A DNA stretch of 64,000 nucleotides from Selenomonadaceae bacterium (GCA_017535925.1 JAFXTD010000050.1:1-64000), one strand, 5' to 3'. Positions 32,739-42,915 are shown, counted from the first letter of the stretch. Program-made: numbers and translations. The notes: generated from the sequence alone by a model not told the origin.

Positions 32739-35700
32739 ATGAGCGATTCAAAATTTTTTACCAACGAACCTGACCGCGACTTGTACGGAAAGTTTCAAAC
32801 GCTTCTTAGAGGTCATACAAATTATTTTGATATTCTCGTCGGCTACTTCAGAGCGAGCGGCTTCTTCAGATTATGTGAGGCATTTGAGGAGGTTGAAAAA
32901 ATTCGTGTGCTCGTCGGCCTCAACGTCGACAGGCTCACCGCACAGATTGCCATTGCCGCTGCAAAGAAAAATTTCTGCGCGGCTGTTCAAAATGAATTCG
33001 ATGTCTCTGAAATTTCTCGTGACGTGGAGTCGGGGACGAGAAAATTTATCGCGTGGCTCAAAGGCGGCAAAATCGAACTCAAAATTTATCCGAAGGCTCC
33101 TCTTCATGCCAAAGTTTATATCATGCGCAAAAATTCTTCCGAGATTTCCGGCGAGGACAGCGTCATTACCGGTTCAAGCAATTTTTCTGAGGCGGGGCTT
33201 AAAAATAATTTGGAGTTTAACGTCGAGCTGAAAGACCTTGCGGACGTAAAATTTTGCCTTGATAAATTTAATGACCTTTGGGCTGACGGCGTGCCCGTTT
33301 CCGAAGAATTTATCTATACCGTTCAGAATAGGACGTGGCTCCGCGAAAATGTCACGCCTTACGAACTTTTTTTGAAAACCCTCGCCGAATTTTTTAAAGA
33401 GGAACTTGCCGTCGATAAAAATTCTTTGCCTGACGACTTCCTGCCCGATAATTTTCTGCGCCTGCAATATCAAATCGATGCCGTCATTCAAGCCAAAAGA
33501 ATTCTCGAAAGTTACGGCGGTGTTTTTATTTCCGATGTCGTCGGGCTCGGCAAAACTTATATCTGCGCCATGCTTGCCAAAATTATCAAGGGGCGCAAAC
33601 TTATTATTTGCCCGCCCGTTCTGATTAATCAATGGGAAAAAGCTCGGCGTGATTTCAATATCGCGGCGACCGTCGAATCTCGCGGCAAGCTTGATAAAAT
33701 TCTTGCCGGCGCGGATAAATTTGATTATGTCTTTGTCGACGAGGCGCACAATTTTCGCAACGATGAAACCGAAAGTTACAGCCTCCTCCACAAAATTTGT
33801 TACGGAAAAAAAGTCGTGCTCATTTCGGCAACGCCCATAAATAATTATTCGACCGACATAGAAAATCAGATCGCGCTCTTTCAATCAAAACGAAATTGCA
33901 CAATTCCCGGCATTCCCAACCTTAAAATTTTCTTCGACGATTTAAACAGAAAGTTGACCGCAACAAAAAACTTGGCGGAATATTTTTTTCAAGTGAAAAG
34001 AAATTCGGAGGAGATTCGCGATAAAATTTTGCGGCACGTCATGATTCGCAGGACTCGCGGAGAGATTTTAAAATTCTATGCCGACGACTTGCAAACGCCC
34101 TTTCCGAAACTCGATACACCGACGCCAATCGATTATTTTTTCGACAACGTGATTAATTCCGTCTTCGTCGATACCGTCAATGCGATTAAGAATTTAAGTT
34201 ACGCCCGCTACACTCCCGCGAATTATTTGCCGGAAAAATACGCCGCAAGCAAAACCGCCCAGCAAAATTTGAAAGGATTCATGAAGTGCATTTTGATTAA
34301 GCGTTTGGAGAGCAGCTTCTTTGCCTTTAAAAAAACTTTGGAGCGGTTTGCAAAATCGCATGAAGAATTTATCGACATGTACGAGCGCGGCACCGTTTAC
34401 ATCAGCAAAAAAATTAATGTTTACGATTATCTTGACGATGAAGAAAAATTATTTGAGATTGTCGAGAGCGGCAACGTCGAAAAAATTCCACGCAACGAGT
34501 TTAGTGAAAAGTTTATCCTCGACTTACGGAGCGACTTGCAAAAAATTCAAACGTTGCAAGAGCGTTGGAATAATATTTCGGCAGACCCCAAACTTGAACG
34601 TTTGAAAAAACTTCTGCGCGAAGTAAAGCCCGATAAGAAAATTATTTTCACGGAGTTTAAAGAGACGGCGGAATATCTTTTCTGCGAACTCGGAAAAATT
34701 TTCGGCGACAAAATTATTTTATTCAGCGGCAGCAGTTCACGCACTTTGAAAGAGAAAATCGAAAAGAATTTTGACCCGCAAGCCGCCGCACCCGAAAATA
34801 AATTCGACTTGCTCATTTCAACCGACGTATTGGCGGAGGGCGTCAATCTTCACCGCGCCAACCTCCTGATTAATTACGATTTGCCTTGGAATCCTACGCG
34901 AATCATGCAAAGAGTCGGCAGAATCAATCGAATCGGCACCACGCACGACGAAATTTTTGTTTATAATTTCTTTCCCGCCGCCGAAACAAAAAAACATCTG
35001 TCATTGGAGGAGCGCATTACCGAAAAGCTTCAACTCTTCCACAGCGCGCTCGGCGAAGATTTTAAATACATTTCGGAGGATGAAAATGTCGCGCCGCAAA
35101 AATTGTTCAGCGTCCTCAATGCCAAGCTCGACGACGGCGAAATAAATCCCGAAACCGATTATCTCAAGCTGATTCGCAAAATCCGTGCTGAAGATAAAAA
35201 ACTTTTCGACAGGATAAAGAAACTGCCGCTCAAAGCCCGCGCAGGCAAATTTTCCGACGAAACCGACAGGGAAATGACTTTGACTTTTATGCGACGCGGC
35301 AAACTTAAAATTTTTTACATGACGGGCGAGAAAACCGAAAGCTTATCTTTCCTCGACGCAATTAAATATCTTGAGTGCTCCTCCGACGAACAAGCTGCGC
35401 CAATCGGTGAAAAATTTTTTGACCAATACAAAGCCAACACCGCCGCCTTTGAAAATTTGTTCGGAGAATTGGCAGTGAATCAAACCGGCGGCTCGAAAGA
35501 CGATAAAGATATTCTTCCTTTGCTGAAAGCACTTCGCACGGTTGTAAACGATTCGGAGCGCGACGAACTTGATAAAATCATTGCGATTTACAGGCGCGGC
35601 GACATCCCGAAAAGCGACTTGAAAAAAATTCGTCAGTTGAAAGAAAATTTTCCGCAACAAGAAATCTTCGGCAAGATAAAAAAAATTATCGGCGAATATT

Positions 35701-35777
35701 ATCTGCGCGGCAGGAACAATTCAAAGGACGACGGCGACAAGGAAATCATTCTCTCTTGCAATTTAAGGAGTCGATGA
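32739..35777 (+). CDS. PLD-nuclease/SNF2-type helicase, putative defence protein
   Basis: This 1012-residue superfamily 2 helicase has an N-terminal phospholipase D-like domain. The PLD part holds LHAKVYIM (H123, K125) and ITGSSNF (145-149), so a single HKD-like half site. The helicase follows: VVGLGKT Walker A at about 267-273, DEAH at 334-337, SATP at 363-366, and QRVGRINRIGT near 725. PLD-helicases occur in DISARM-like and other DNA restriction systems as the nuclease/translocase part. The gene ends three bases before a large methyltransferase, making a cassette. An intrinsic terminator directly in front of its ribosome site suggests low or conditional expression. Confidence 0.85.
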   Translation: MSDSKFFTNEPDRDLYGKFQTLLRGHTNYFDILVGYFRASGFFRLCEAFEEVEKIRVLVGLNVDRLTAQIAIAAAKKNFCAAVQNEFDVSEISRDVESGTRKFIAWLKGGKIELKIYPKAPLHAKVYIMRKNSSEISGEDSVITGSSNFSEAGLKNNLEFNVELKDLADVKFCLDKFNDLWADGVPVSEEFIYTVQNRTWLRENVTPYELFLKTLAEFFKEELAVDKNSLPDDFLPDNFLRLQYQIDAVIQAKRILESYGGVFISDVVGLGKTYICAMLAKIIKGRKLIICPPVLINQWEKARRDFNIAATVESRGKLDKILAGADKFDYVFVDEAHNFRNDETESYSLLHKICYGKKVVLISATPINNYSTDIENQIALFQSKRNCTIPGIPNLKIFFDDLNRKLTATKNLAEYFFQVKRNSEEIRDKILRHVMIRRTRGEILKFYADDLQTPFPKLDTPTPIDYFFDNVINSVFVDTVNAIKNLSYARYTPANYLPEKYAASKTAQQNLKGFMKCILIKRLESSFFAFKKTLERFAKSHEEFIDMYERGTVYISKKINVYDYLDDEEKLFEIVESGNVEKIPRNEFSEKFILDLRSDLQKIQTLQERWNNISADPKLERLKKLLREVKPDKKIIFTEFKETAEYLFCELGKIFGDKIILFSGSSSRTLKEKIEKNFDPQAAAPENKFDLLISTDVLAEGVNLHRANLLINYDLPWNPTRIMQRVGRINRIGTTHDEIFVYNFFPAAETKKHLSLEERITEKLQLFHSALGEDFKYISEDENVAPQKLFSVLNAKLDDGEINPETDYLKLIRKIRAEDKKLFDRIKKLPLKARAGKFSDETDREMTLTFMRRGKLKIFYMTGEKTESLSFLDAIKYLECSSDEQAAPIGEKFFDQYKANTAAFENLFGELAVNQTGGSKDDKDILPLLKALRTVVNDSERDELDKIIAIYRRGDIPKSDLKKIRQLKENFPQQEIFGKIKKIIGEYYLRGRNNSKDDGDKEIILSCNLRSR

Positions 35778-35780
35778 AAT

Positions 35781-38700
35781 TTGGGCAAGGAAAAAATTTT
35801 CGAGGACACCTTGACAAAAAAATATCGGCATGAAGATTTTTGCCGATTTGCTTTGGAATTTTTTAGCGGCATGAATGTTATCGCGCCCGATTTGCCTCAG
35901 AAACCCGCAAGCAATTTTTCGGGACACGTCAAGGAATTTTATTTCATTGGAAATTATCAAAGCGGCGGCGAAAAAATTATCGTGCTCGCCGTGAATCTCA
36001 ATAAAGATAAATCCGTCGACCGCGCCCGCAGTGTTCAGCGAAATTTTGTAAAGTCGATAATGGGCAACGATGCCGACGGAGCTTGTGCCGCGTTTTATTC
36101 CGATGCCGCGCCCGATAAATGGCGACTTTCCTTTTTGAAAATCGATTACGTTTTATTGGAGAGCAAGGTCGATGTCACAATCACGCCCGCCAAACGTTGC
36201 TCGTACTTGGTCGGAGAAAACGAACCTTGCAATACGGCTTATCAACAGCTTTACAAAATTTTTGCCGACGATTCAAAATTGCCGTCGCTTGAGGAGCTTG
36301 CGGAGGCCTTCAGCGTCGAGCGCGTTACTCAAGAATTCTTCGAGATTTATAAAACGAAATACAATCAAGTTTGCGAACTGCTCAAGAATAATTCGGCGTT
36401 CTTGAATAAAAAATTCACGGCGGAACAATTCGCGAAAAAACTTTTGGGGCAAATCGTCTTCCTTTACTTCCTGCAGAAAAAAGGTTGGCTCGGCGTCGAT
36501 AAAGATTCGGAATGGGGCAGCGGACAAGTTAAATTTATGCGCAAAATTTTTGACGAGGCAGTCCGCGACGGTAAAAATTTTTTCAACGAGGTATTGGAGC
36601 CGTTGTTTTATAATGCCTTGAATTGCGAACGCCCCGACGATTTTTATCAACCGCTCAATACGCGAATTCCTTTTTTGAACGGCGGCTTGTTCGAGGAGCT
36701 TGACGGCTACGATTGGCGCGGAAATGTTTTGAGTCTCGGCAATGAAATTTTTTCAAACGCGGCCGACGACGGCATCTTGGACATCTTCGACAGGTATAAC
36801 TTCACGATAAACGAAGACGCCCCTCACGAACGGGAAGTTGCCGTCGACCCCGAAATGCTCGGAAAAATTTTTGAAAACCTCCTTGAGAACAGCGACCGAA
36901 AGGCTAAAGGAGCATTCTACACGCCGCGTGAAATTGTTCATTACATGTGCCGCGAAGCTCTGATTAATTATTTGATTGAGCGGACGAAGATTCCCGAAAA
37001 AGCCGTAAGAGATTTTATATTGCACGGCGATTTCCTAAAGGACGAGGACGCCGCCAATTTTAAAGCCGGCAAGAAACTTTTCATCGACGCGCAGATTTTC
37101 AATCGCCTCGCCGAAATCGATAATCTGTTGGCGGAAATTAAAGTTGCAGACCCTGCCGTCGGTTCGGGTGCCTTTCCGCTCGGCATGCTTAACGAAATTG
37201 TCACGGCGCGTGAAGTCTTGACCGTTTACATGTCATTGGCGGCGAATTTTCAAGCGGAAGGGCGTGCGCTCTATGATTTAAAGCTCAACACGATTAAAAA
37301 TTCTATCTTCGCCTGCGACATTGAGCCGAGCGCGGTTGATATTGCCAAATTGCGGCTGTGGCTTTCGATTGTGATTGACGACGTGCCAAAAGATAAAAAT
37401 TTCACGCCGCACCGCCTCCCGAATCTCGACTGCAACATAATTTGCGGCAACAGCCTTGTCGACGAATTTAACGGCGTCGATCTTTTGAGTGTGCAGGGCG
37501 ATATTTTTTACGATAACGCCGCCCGGATTAGCGACAGAAAATCTTTGGTCAAACTTCAACATGAACTCTTCGACGAAACCAAGCCCGCCTTGAAAAAAAT
37601 CCTCCGAAAAAAAATTCGCGACATCTACGATAAGATTGTCGAAAAGAATTTGAAGGACGCCGCGCTGATTGAAAATTATCGTGAGGCGGCGCGGGAAAAA
37701 TCCTTGCCCTTTGTGCTCTGGCAACTCTATTTCCCGACGGTTTTCGAGGACGGCGGCTTTGACATCGTTATCGGCAACCCGCCCTACGGCGCAAAAATTT
37801 CCGACGCCGATAAAAAATTTTTCAAGAAAAAATTTCTCTGCACAAAGACTATCAGCGGCAAGCAAAAGGGCTCGACAGATACTTTCGCGCTGTTTATCGA
37901 ACACGCCTTTAATCTCTGCAAGCGAAACGGCTTTGTCAGTCTTATCGTTCCCATGAGTGTCATCTCAAGCGATTCCATAACCGCTCTGCACAATCTCCTC
38001 GAAAAGAATTGCCGCGTGATTCAAGTTTCGTCTTATTCCAACCGTCCGCAACAAATTTTTTCAGCGGCGTCTGTCCGAACGTCAATTATTTCTTTTACAA
38101 AAACTTTAACGCCCGTCGAAAAAATTTTTACCAGCAAATATATAAGACACAATGAAAATAAAACGCTTGCCGAAGTTATAGACGGTTTAACATTTATCGA
38201 GTCTAAAAGTTTGAAATTGCCGGGACGTTATCCGAAAATCGGCAACGAAATTCAGAAAAATATTTTGTCGAAGATTTTTCACGCGCCCAAACATCTCAGC
38301 GATTATTCCTACAAACACGGCGAGCCTTTTTATTATCGGACTGCAGGCGGAGGATATTTCAATGTCATAACATCATATTCAACCGGCTCATCTCAAGAAA
38401 AACCGTTTTATGTGGTGAAAAAATTTACAAAGATTATAGCTGCGACACTAAGCACGAGTTTATTTTGGTTTTATACTCAAGTTTATTGCGACGGACTTCA
38501 TATTAAGCAATCGGAGATTGAAAATATTCCGCTGTTTGATTTGGAAAAGCTGACGCCCGCGCAGATTGAATTGATAGAAAAAATTTACGACAAATATTTG
38601 ATTGACATAGAGAAGAACGCGACGATTCGACGAGTCGGCGAAAATTCTTCTTATAATCTGGAGACGTTCAAGATGTACAAATTGGGGCAGTCGAAACATT

Positions 38701-38804
38701 TGGCAGACGCATTGGATGATATAATCGGCGAGCTTTACGGCTTGAGTGCAGAGGAAATCGAATACATAAAGAATTTTGAATTGGAATTTCGTTTGAGCGA
38801 TTGA
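35781..38804 (+). CDS. Eco57I-type DNA adenine methyltransferase (COG1002), putative defence protein
   Basis: This 1007-residue class I DNA methyltransferase has the SAM-binding motif ADPAVGSGAFPLGML near residue 456 and the catalytic NPPY in VIGNPPYGAKI near 666, typical of N6-adenine enzymes of the Eco57I/type ISP group. The N-terminal 150 residues (RSVQRNFVKSIM, WRLSFLKIDYVL, KRCSYLVGENE) match the leader domain of large stand-alone methylases; GKIFENLLENSDRKAKGAFY precedes the SAM core. The C-terminal third should be the target-recognition domain. The start is TTG 35781, with AAGGAG ten bases upstream, three bases after the PLD-helicase. It may protect host DNA while the helicase attacks unmodified DNA. 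Confidence 0.87.
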   Translation: MGKEKIFEDTLTKKYRHEDFCRFALEFFSGMNVIAPDLPQKPASNFSGHVKEFYFIGNYQSGGEKIIVLAVNLNKDKSVDRARSVQRNFVKSIMGNDADGACAAFYSDAAPDKWRLSFLKIDYVLLESKVDVTITPAKRCSYLVGENEPCNTAYQQLYKIFADDSKLPSLEELAEAFSVERVTQEFFEIYKTKYNQVCELLKNNSAFLNKKFTAEQFAKKLLGQIVFLYFLQKKGWLGVDKDSEWGSGQVKFMRKIFDEAVRDGKNFFNEVLEPLFYNALNCERPDDFYQPLNTRIPFLNGGLFEELDGYDWRGNVLSLGNEIFSNAADDGILDIFDRYNFTINEDAPHEREVAVDPEMLGKIFENLLENSDRKAKGAFYTPREIVHYMCREALINYLIERTKIPEKAVRDFILHGDFLKDEDAANFKAGKKLFIDAQIFNRLAEIDNLLAEIKVADPAVGSGAFPLGMLNEIVTAREVLTVYMSLAANFQAEGRALYDLKLNTIKNSIFACDIEPSAVDIAKLRLWLSIVIDDVPKDKNFTPHRLPNLDCNIICGNSLVDEFNGVDLLSVQGDIFYDNAARISDRKSLVKLQHELFDETKPALKKILRKKIRDIYDKIVEKNLKDAALIENYREAAREKSLPFVLWQLYFPTVFEDGGFDIVIGNPPYGAKISDADKKFFKKKFLCTKTISGKQKGSTDTFALFIEHAFNLCKRNGFVSLIVPMSVISSDSITALHNLLEKNCRVIQVSSYSNRPQQIFSAASVRTSIISFTKTLTPVEKIFTSKYIRHNENKTLAEVIDGLTFIESKSLKLPGRYPKIGNEIQKNILSKIFHAPKHLSDYSYKHGEPFYYRTAGGGYFNVITSYSTGSSQEKPFYVVKKFTKIIAATLSTSLFWFYTQVYCDGLHIKQSEIENIPLFDLEKLTPAQIELIEKIYDKYLIDIEKNATIRRVGENSSYNLETFKMYKLGQSKHLADALDDIIGELYGLSAEEIEYIKNFELEFRLSD

Positions 38805-38867
38805 GTGCAGGAAAATTCAAACGGTTGAAGAAAATATTGGCGCAAAAAATTTTCGGGAGGTCTTCAA

Positions 38868-39986
38868 ATGATTATCGGCGTATCGAAGGAAATAAAGAAC
38901 AATGAAAATCGCGTCGGCTTGACACCCGCAGGAGCGGAGGCACTTGTCAAGGCGGGTCACAAAGTTTTGATTGAGGCAAGCGCGGGTATCGGCAGCGGCT
39001 TCGAGGACAAAGATTATTCGGCGGTCGGCGCGGAAATTATCGCTGACAAGAAAAAAATTTTCGACGAGGCGGAGATGATTATCAAGGTCAAGGAGCCGCT
39101 CGAATCCGAATACGAACTTTTTCACGAAGGACAAATTCTTTTCACGTATCTGCATCTCGCGCCCGAACCCGCTCTTACAAAAGCTCTGCTTGATAAAAAA
39201 GTTACGGGCATTGCTTATGAAACGGTCGTCGGTCGTGACGGAAAAAGTTTGCCTTTGCTCGCACCCATGAGTGAAATCGCGGGGCGCATGTCGATTCAAC
39301 TCGGCGCACAATTTTTGGAAAGTCAATACGGCGGCAGCGGAATTCTTCTCGGCGGCGTGAGCGGTGTTGCGGCGGGTCAAGTCGTAATTATCGGCGGCGG
39401 TGTCGTCGGCACGAACGCGGCCAAAATCGCGCTCGGCATGAGGGCTCGCGTCACGATTATCGATTTGTCGATTGAACGCCTCCGCTATCTTGATGACATC
39501 TTCGGCGGCAAAGTTTGCACCGTCATGAGCAACAGCTACAACATTTCGCAATGGACTCGTCAAGCTGACCTGCTTATCGGCGCGGTGTTGGTTCCCGGCG
39601 CGAAGACTCCTCAACTCGTCACGGAAGAAATGGTTAAGAACATGAAACGCGGCTCGGTTATCGTCGACGTTGCGATTGACCAAGGCGGCTCCATTGCCAC
39701 TTGCGATAAAGTCACAACGCACAGCAACCCGACGTTTGTAAAGCACGGCGTGATTCATTATTCCGTTGCGAATATTCCCGGCGCGGTTGCAAGAACTTCG
39801 ACGCTCGCCCTCACGAATGCAACCTTGCCTTACGCCTTGAGAATTGCCGGCAAAGGTTGGAAGGCGGCTTGCCAAGAGGACGCGGGGCTTGCCAAAGGAC
39901 TCAACACTATCGGCGGCAAACTCACCAACAAGAACGTCGCGGAGGCACTCGGTCTCGAATTCGTCGACTACGCAACTTTTATTTAA
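38868..39986 (+). CDS. ald: Alanine dehydrogenase
   Basis: This 372-residue NAD-dependent enzyme interconverts alanine and pyruvate plus ammonia. N-terminal marks are [20 protein letters not shown] and [13 protein letters not shown] with the substrate Lys, then [11 protein letters not shown] with the catalytic His. The Rossmann motif [20 protein letters not shown] is followed by the metal-free C-terminal block [19 protein letters not shown] lies upstream of the ATG. Its stop begins heptamer array 10. It is next to, but probably independent of, the upstream defence cassette. Confidence 0.96.
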   Translation: MIIGVSKEIKNNENRVGLTPAGAEALVKAGHKVLIEASAGIGSGFEDKDYSAVGAEIIADKKKIFDEAEMIIKVKEPLESEYELFHEGQILFTYLHLAPEPALTKALLDKKVTGIAYETVVGRDGKSLPLLAPMSEIAGRMSIQLGAQFLESQYGGSGILLGGVSGVAAGQVVIIGGGVVGTNAAKIALGMRARVTIIDLSIERLRYLDDIFGGKVCTVMSNSYNISQWTRQADLLIGAVLVPGAKTPQLVTEEMVKNMKRGSVIVDVAIDQGGSIATCDKVTTHSNPTFVKHGVIHYSVANIPGAVARTSTLALTNATLPYALRIAGKGWKAACQEDAGLAKGLNTIGGKLTNKNVAEALGLEFVDYATFI

Positions 39987-40013
39987 GCTAACAGCTAATC
40001 GCTAACAGCTAAA
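39984..40013. repeat. Heptamer array 10 (after ald)
   Basis: The ald TAA stop is followed in 7-bp steps by GCTAACA, GCTAATC, GCTAACA and GCTAAAC. The unit orientation is opposite to that in arrays 1 and 9. Confidence 0.7.
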
Positions 40014-40061
40014 CTCGGCGGCTCGGTCTCAAGATTGAACTGCCGATTTTTTTTCGAGGAA

Positions 40062-41075
40062 ATGAACAAGAAAAATTTATACCTTAGAGCCTCGACGTTG
40101 ACGATAATTCTTTTCGCAAGCATGATAATCGCCGTCGGCTTCGGCTCGATTGAAATTGAAACTTCCGCCGTAATAAATGAAGTCGCAACTTTTCTGCAAG
40201 GCAACAAAACCGATTCGCCGAACTCAATGATAATTTTCGATATCCGAATCCCAAGAATTTTATTCGCGGCGATAAGCGGAGCGATTTTGTCTTTGACGGG
40301 CATGCTCATGCAAACGGTCTCTCAAAATTATTTGGCTGACCCGTATATCTTAGGCGTGTCGTCGGGCGCGGGCATGGGCGCGGTCTTTTGCATCATTACC
40401 GGCGTCGCTCAAATCTTTGCTCCTTACGGCGTCTACGTCGGAGCATTTTTGGGCGCGGCACTTGCAACCGTTATCGTTGTTCGAATCGCCGGCACAAGCA
40501 ACAGCCCGATTAAACTCGTGCTTATAGGCATGGGAATATCGGCTTTGTTTTCGGCGTTCACGATGTTGGAAATTTACGGCTCGAAAAACGAGGCTCAAGT
40601 CCGCAGTGCAATGTTTTGGCTCATGGGCAGTTTCAGCGGAATACAATGGACAATGATACCGATTGCGTTCACGGTGTTGTTTGCGTTGATAATTTTTATT
40701 TGGCTCTTTCGTCACGAATTGGACTTGATACTTTTGGGCAGAGAAGAGGCTCAACACTTGGGCTTATCGACGACGCGCATGCAACAAGCGGTCGTTTTAA
40801 TTTCGTCAATGGCGATTGCCATCACGGTTTCGATCGCGGGAATAATCGGCTTTATCGGCTTGGTCATTCCTCACATTGCAAGATTTATCGGCGAATCACG
40901 GCACGCGGTCATGCTGTGGTTCACAAGTTTAATCGGAGCGGTCGTAATGGTTTGGGCTGACGTAATTGCGCGTTCGCTTTTCAAGCCCGAAGAAGTTCCG
41001 ATTGGAATTTTGACGGCGTGTCTCGGTGCGCCGATATTCATGCAGATTATCAATCGGCAATACAAGGATTCTTGA
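40062..41075 (+). CDS. FecCD-type ABC transporter permease
   Basis: This 337-residue permease of the iron-siderophore/cobalamin (BtuC/FecCD) family has about ten hydrophobic segments. Family blocks are IRIPRILFAAISGAILSLTG and the GxxMQ region (MLMQTVSQNYLADPYILGVS with the usual NPLADP-like motif), GSFSGIQW, and the C-terminal GIIGFIGLVIPHIARFIGE that contacts the ATPase. The ATG at 40062 is the best start, though CGAGGA is unusually close. It is followed immediately by the ATPase and then, after 88 bases, the binding protein. The ligand (siderophore, heme or corrinoid) cannot be decided from sequence. Confidence 0.9.
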   Translation: MNKKNLYLRASTLTIILFASMIIAVGFGSIEIETSAVINEVATFLQGNKTDSPNSMIIFDIRIPRILFAAISGAILSLTGMLMQTVSQNYLADPYILGVSSGAGMGAVFCIITGVAQIFAPYGVYVGAFLGAALATVIVVRIAGTSNSPIKLVLIGMGISALFSAFTMLEIYGSKNEAQVRSAMFWLMGSFSGIQWTMIPIAFTVLFALIIFIWLFRHELDLILLGREEAQHLGLSTTRMQQAVVLISSMAIAITVSIAGIIGFIGLVIPHIARFIGESRHAVMLWFTSLIGAVVMVWADVIARSLFKPEEVPIGILTACLGAPIFMQIINRQYKDS

Positions 41076-41825
41076 ATGAACATTATCGAAGTCAAAAATT
41101 TATCTTGGGCGATTGACGGGAAAAAAATTTTGGACAACGTCAACGCGACTTTCGCCGAAGGAAAAATCACGGCGATAATCGGCGCGAACGGCTCCGGCAA
41201 ATCGACGCTCATGTCATTCCTTTCAAAGACGCGGCGCAGTTCAAATGCCGTTTACTTCAAAGGACAAGACGTTGATAAAATTTCTGCGGAACGTTACGCG
41301 CTTGAAGTTTCGGTCTTGCCTCAACGTCAAAAGATGATTGCCGATTTCCGCGTTAAAGATGTCGTGACAATGGGTCGCTTTCCTTACAAAAAAAAATTCC
41401 GCGATTACACGGACGAGGACAGGCGCATTGCTCGAAAGGCGATGGAGAGCGTCGGGATTATCGATATGGCGGAAAGAAAGTTGAGCCAAATGTCCGGCGG
41501 CGAAATTCAACGCGTACTGATTGCAAAGGCTTTGGCGCAAGAGCCCGAATTAATTTTAATGGACGAGCCGACAAATCATTTGGACGTTAAGTACAAGCTT
41601 GCGCTGATGAAAACGTTGCAAGCATACGGCAAAACGGTTATAATCGTCCTGCATGACTTATCGCTTGCGATTCAATATTGCGACGAGGTCGTCGTAATGG
41701 TTGCGGGTCGAGTATTGACTCAAGGCAATGCAACGGAAGTTATGCAACCCGATTTATTGAAAGAGATATTCGGCGTGCCCTTCGTGAAGTTCGAACGCGA
41801 GGGACGTACGTATATAGGTTATTAG
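41076..41825 (+). CDS. FecE-type ABC transporter ATP-binding protein
   Basis: This 249-residue ATPase of an iron-siderophore/cobalamin importer has Walker A GANGSGKST near residue 37, the signature MSGGEIQRV, Walker B LILMDEPTNHLD, and the H-loop VLHDLSLAIQYCD. The start abuts the permease stop (TGAATG), so the genes are translationally coupled. The TAG stop is the first element of a fold-back heptamer array that separates it from the binding-protein gene and may reduce downstream transcription. Confidence 0.93.
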   Translation: MNIIEVKNLSWAIDGKKILDNVNATFAEGKITAIIGANGSGKSTLMSFLSKTRRSSNAVYFKGQDVDKISAERYALEVSVLPQRQKMIADFRVKDVVTMGRFPYKKKFRDYTDEDRRIARKAMESVGIIDMAERKLSQMSGGEIQRVLIAKALAQEPELILMDEPTNHLDVKYKLALMKTLQAYGKTVIIVLHDLSLAIQYCDEVVVMVAGRVLTQGNATEVMQPDLLKEIFGVPFVKFEREGRTYIGY

Positions 41826-41867
41826 CTGTTAGCTGTTAGAAATTTTTTCTGAAAGCTGACAGCTGAT
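41822..41867. repeat. Heptamer array 11, fold-back after the ABC ATPase
   Basis: TTAGCTG, TTAGCTG, TTAG (from the stop codon) pair with CTGAAAGCTGACAGCTGA across an A3T6 loop. That gives about 17 of 18 pairs if G-U pairs are counted. It looks like a terminator or 3'-end stabiliser inside the transporter operon. Confidence 0.75.
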
Positions 41868-41913
41868 ACTACGAAATGTATGAGCAAAATTTCAAAAATC
41901 GGAGGCAGTTTTT

Positions 41914-42915
41914 ATGAAGAAAAGTTTTTGGAAAAAGGGCATTGTAATAGGAATGTCGACAATCGCTCTTACATTCGGTCTGACGGGTTGCGGAGAAAAT
42001 CCGCCGCCTCAACCTGCAGCAACGTCCGAAGTCTCTTGGACAGAAATGCTCGACGGGCAACAAGTCACCGCCAAAGTCGACAAGGCACCGACGCGGGCAA
42101 TCTCAATGTCACAGGCAACAACGGAAATGATGTTGGCACTCGGTCTCGAAGACAAAATGGTCGGCACGGCAATGAAGGAAGAAGAAATTTATCCGCCGTT
42201 GCAAGCCGCCTATGACAAAGTAAAAGTGCTCGCCGAAAAGTGGCCGTCATACGAAACTTTCATGGCGGAAAATCCTGACTTTGCTACGGGCTGGGAAGTT
42301 CCTTTCACCAAGCGCGGCATCCCCGCCGAGAGAATCACTTCGCAAGGCGTGCCGATTTTCATTCCCTCCTCCATGCAAAAGCTTGACGCCGATTTGGATA
42401 CCGTCTTCGAGGACATGATTAAATACGGCGAAATTTTCGGCGTCACGGACAAAGCAAAAGCTTGGGTCGATTCGCAAAAGAAAATGTTGGACGGCGTTCA
42501 AAGCAAGATTAAAGATTTGCCGCGCAAGAAAATTTTTGTCTACGACTCCAGCGACGGGCAACCCTTCACGGCGTTCAAAGGTTACACGACAAATATTTTG
42601 AAACTAATCGGCGCGGATAACGTCATGGAAAATGCGGGCGTCGATAAAACTTGGGCGGCTACAAGTTGGGAAAGCGTCGTGGCAGCCGATCCCGAATACA
42701 TAATCATCGCCGACTACAGCAACGGCGTCCGCAATGACGAGGATTTTCAAGAGAAGGTCGCAACGATTAAAGACAATCCTCAACTTCAAAACGTGACTGC
42801 CGTCCGCGAAAATCATTTCGTCAAAGTCAAGCTCTCCGAAATTACTCCGGGCGTTCGCACCGTCGAATCACTTCAGAGGCTTGCCGAAGAAATTCACGGC
42901 GTCAAAATCGATTGA
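41914..42915 (+). CDS. ABC transporter substrate-binding lipoprotein (iron/corrinoid type)
   Basis: This 333-residue periplasmic binding lipoprotein has the lipobox LTGCG at about residue 26. It belongs to the helical-backbone metal/siderophore receptor group (PF01497): KAPTRAISMSQATTEMMLALGL at the start of the mature fold, a VYDSSDGQPFTAFKGYTTN hinge segment, and DPEYIIIADYS. It should feed the permease/ATPase pair upstream. The last 14 bases overlap the 3' end of the convergent radical SAM gene. Confidence 0.88.
   Translation: MKKSFWKKGIVIGMSTIALTFGLTGCGENPPPQPAATSEVSWTEMLDGQQVTAKVDKAPTRAISMSQATTEMMLALGLEDKMVGTAMKEEEIYPPLQAAYDKVKVLAEKWPSYETFMAENPDFATGWEVPFTKRGIPAERITSQGVPIFIPSSMQKLDADLDTVFEDMIKYGEIFGVTDKAKAWVDSQKKMLDGVQSKIKDLPRKKIFVYDSSDGQPFTAFKGYTTNILKLIGADNVMENAGVDKTWAATSWESVVAADPEYIIIADYSNGVRNDEDFQEKVATIKDNPQLQNVTAVRENHFVKVKLSEITPGVRTVESLQRLAEEIHGVKID

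Noticed and set aside
37603..37614. A8 run in the methyltransferase as a phase-variation tract
   Set aside because: The frame is intact, and A-runs of this length are common throughout this A/T-rich coding style; there is no evidence of switching.
32739..38804. Complete DISARM or BREX system
   Set aside because: No DUF1998 protein, PglZ phosphatase or BrxC-type ATPase lies beside the two genes, so neither name is used.
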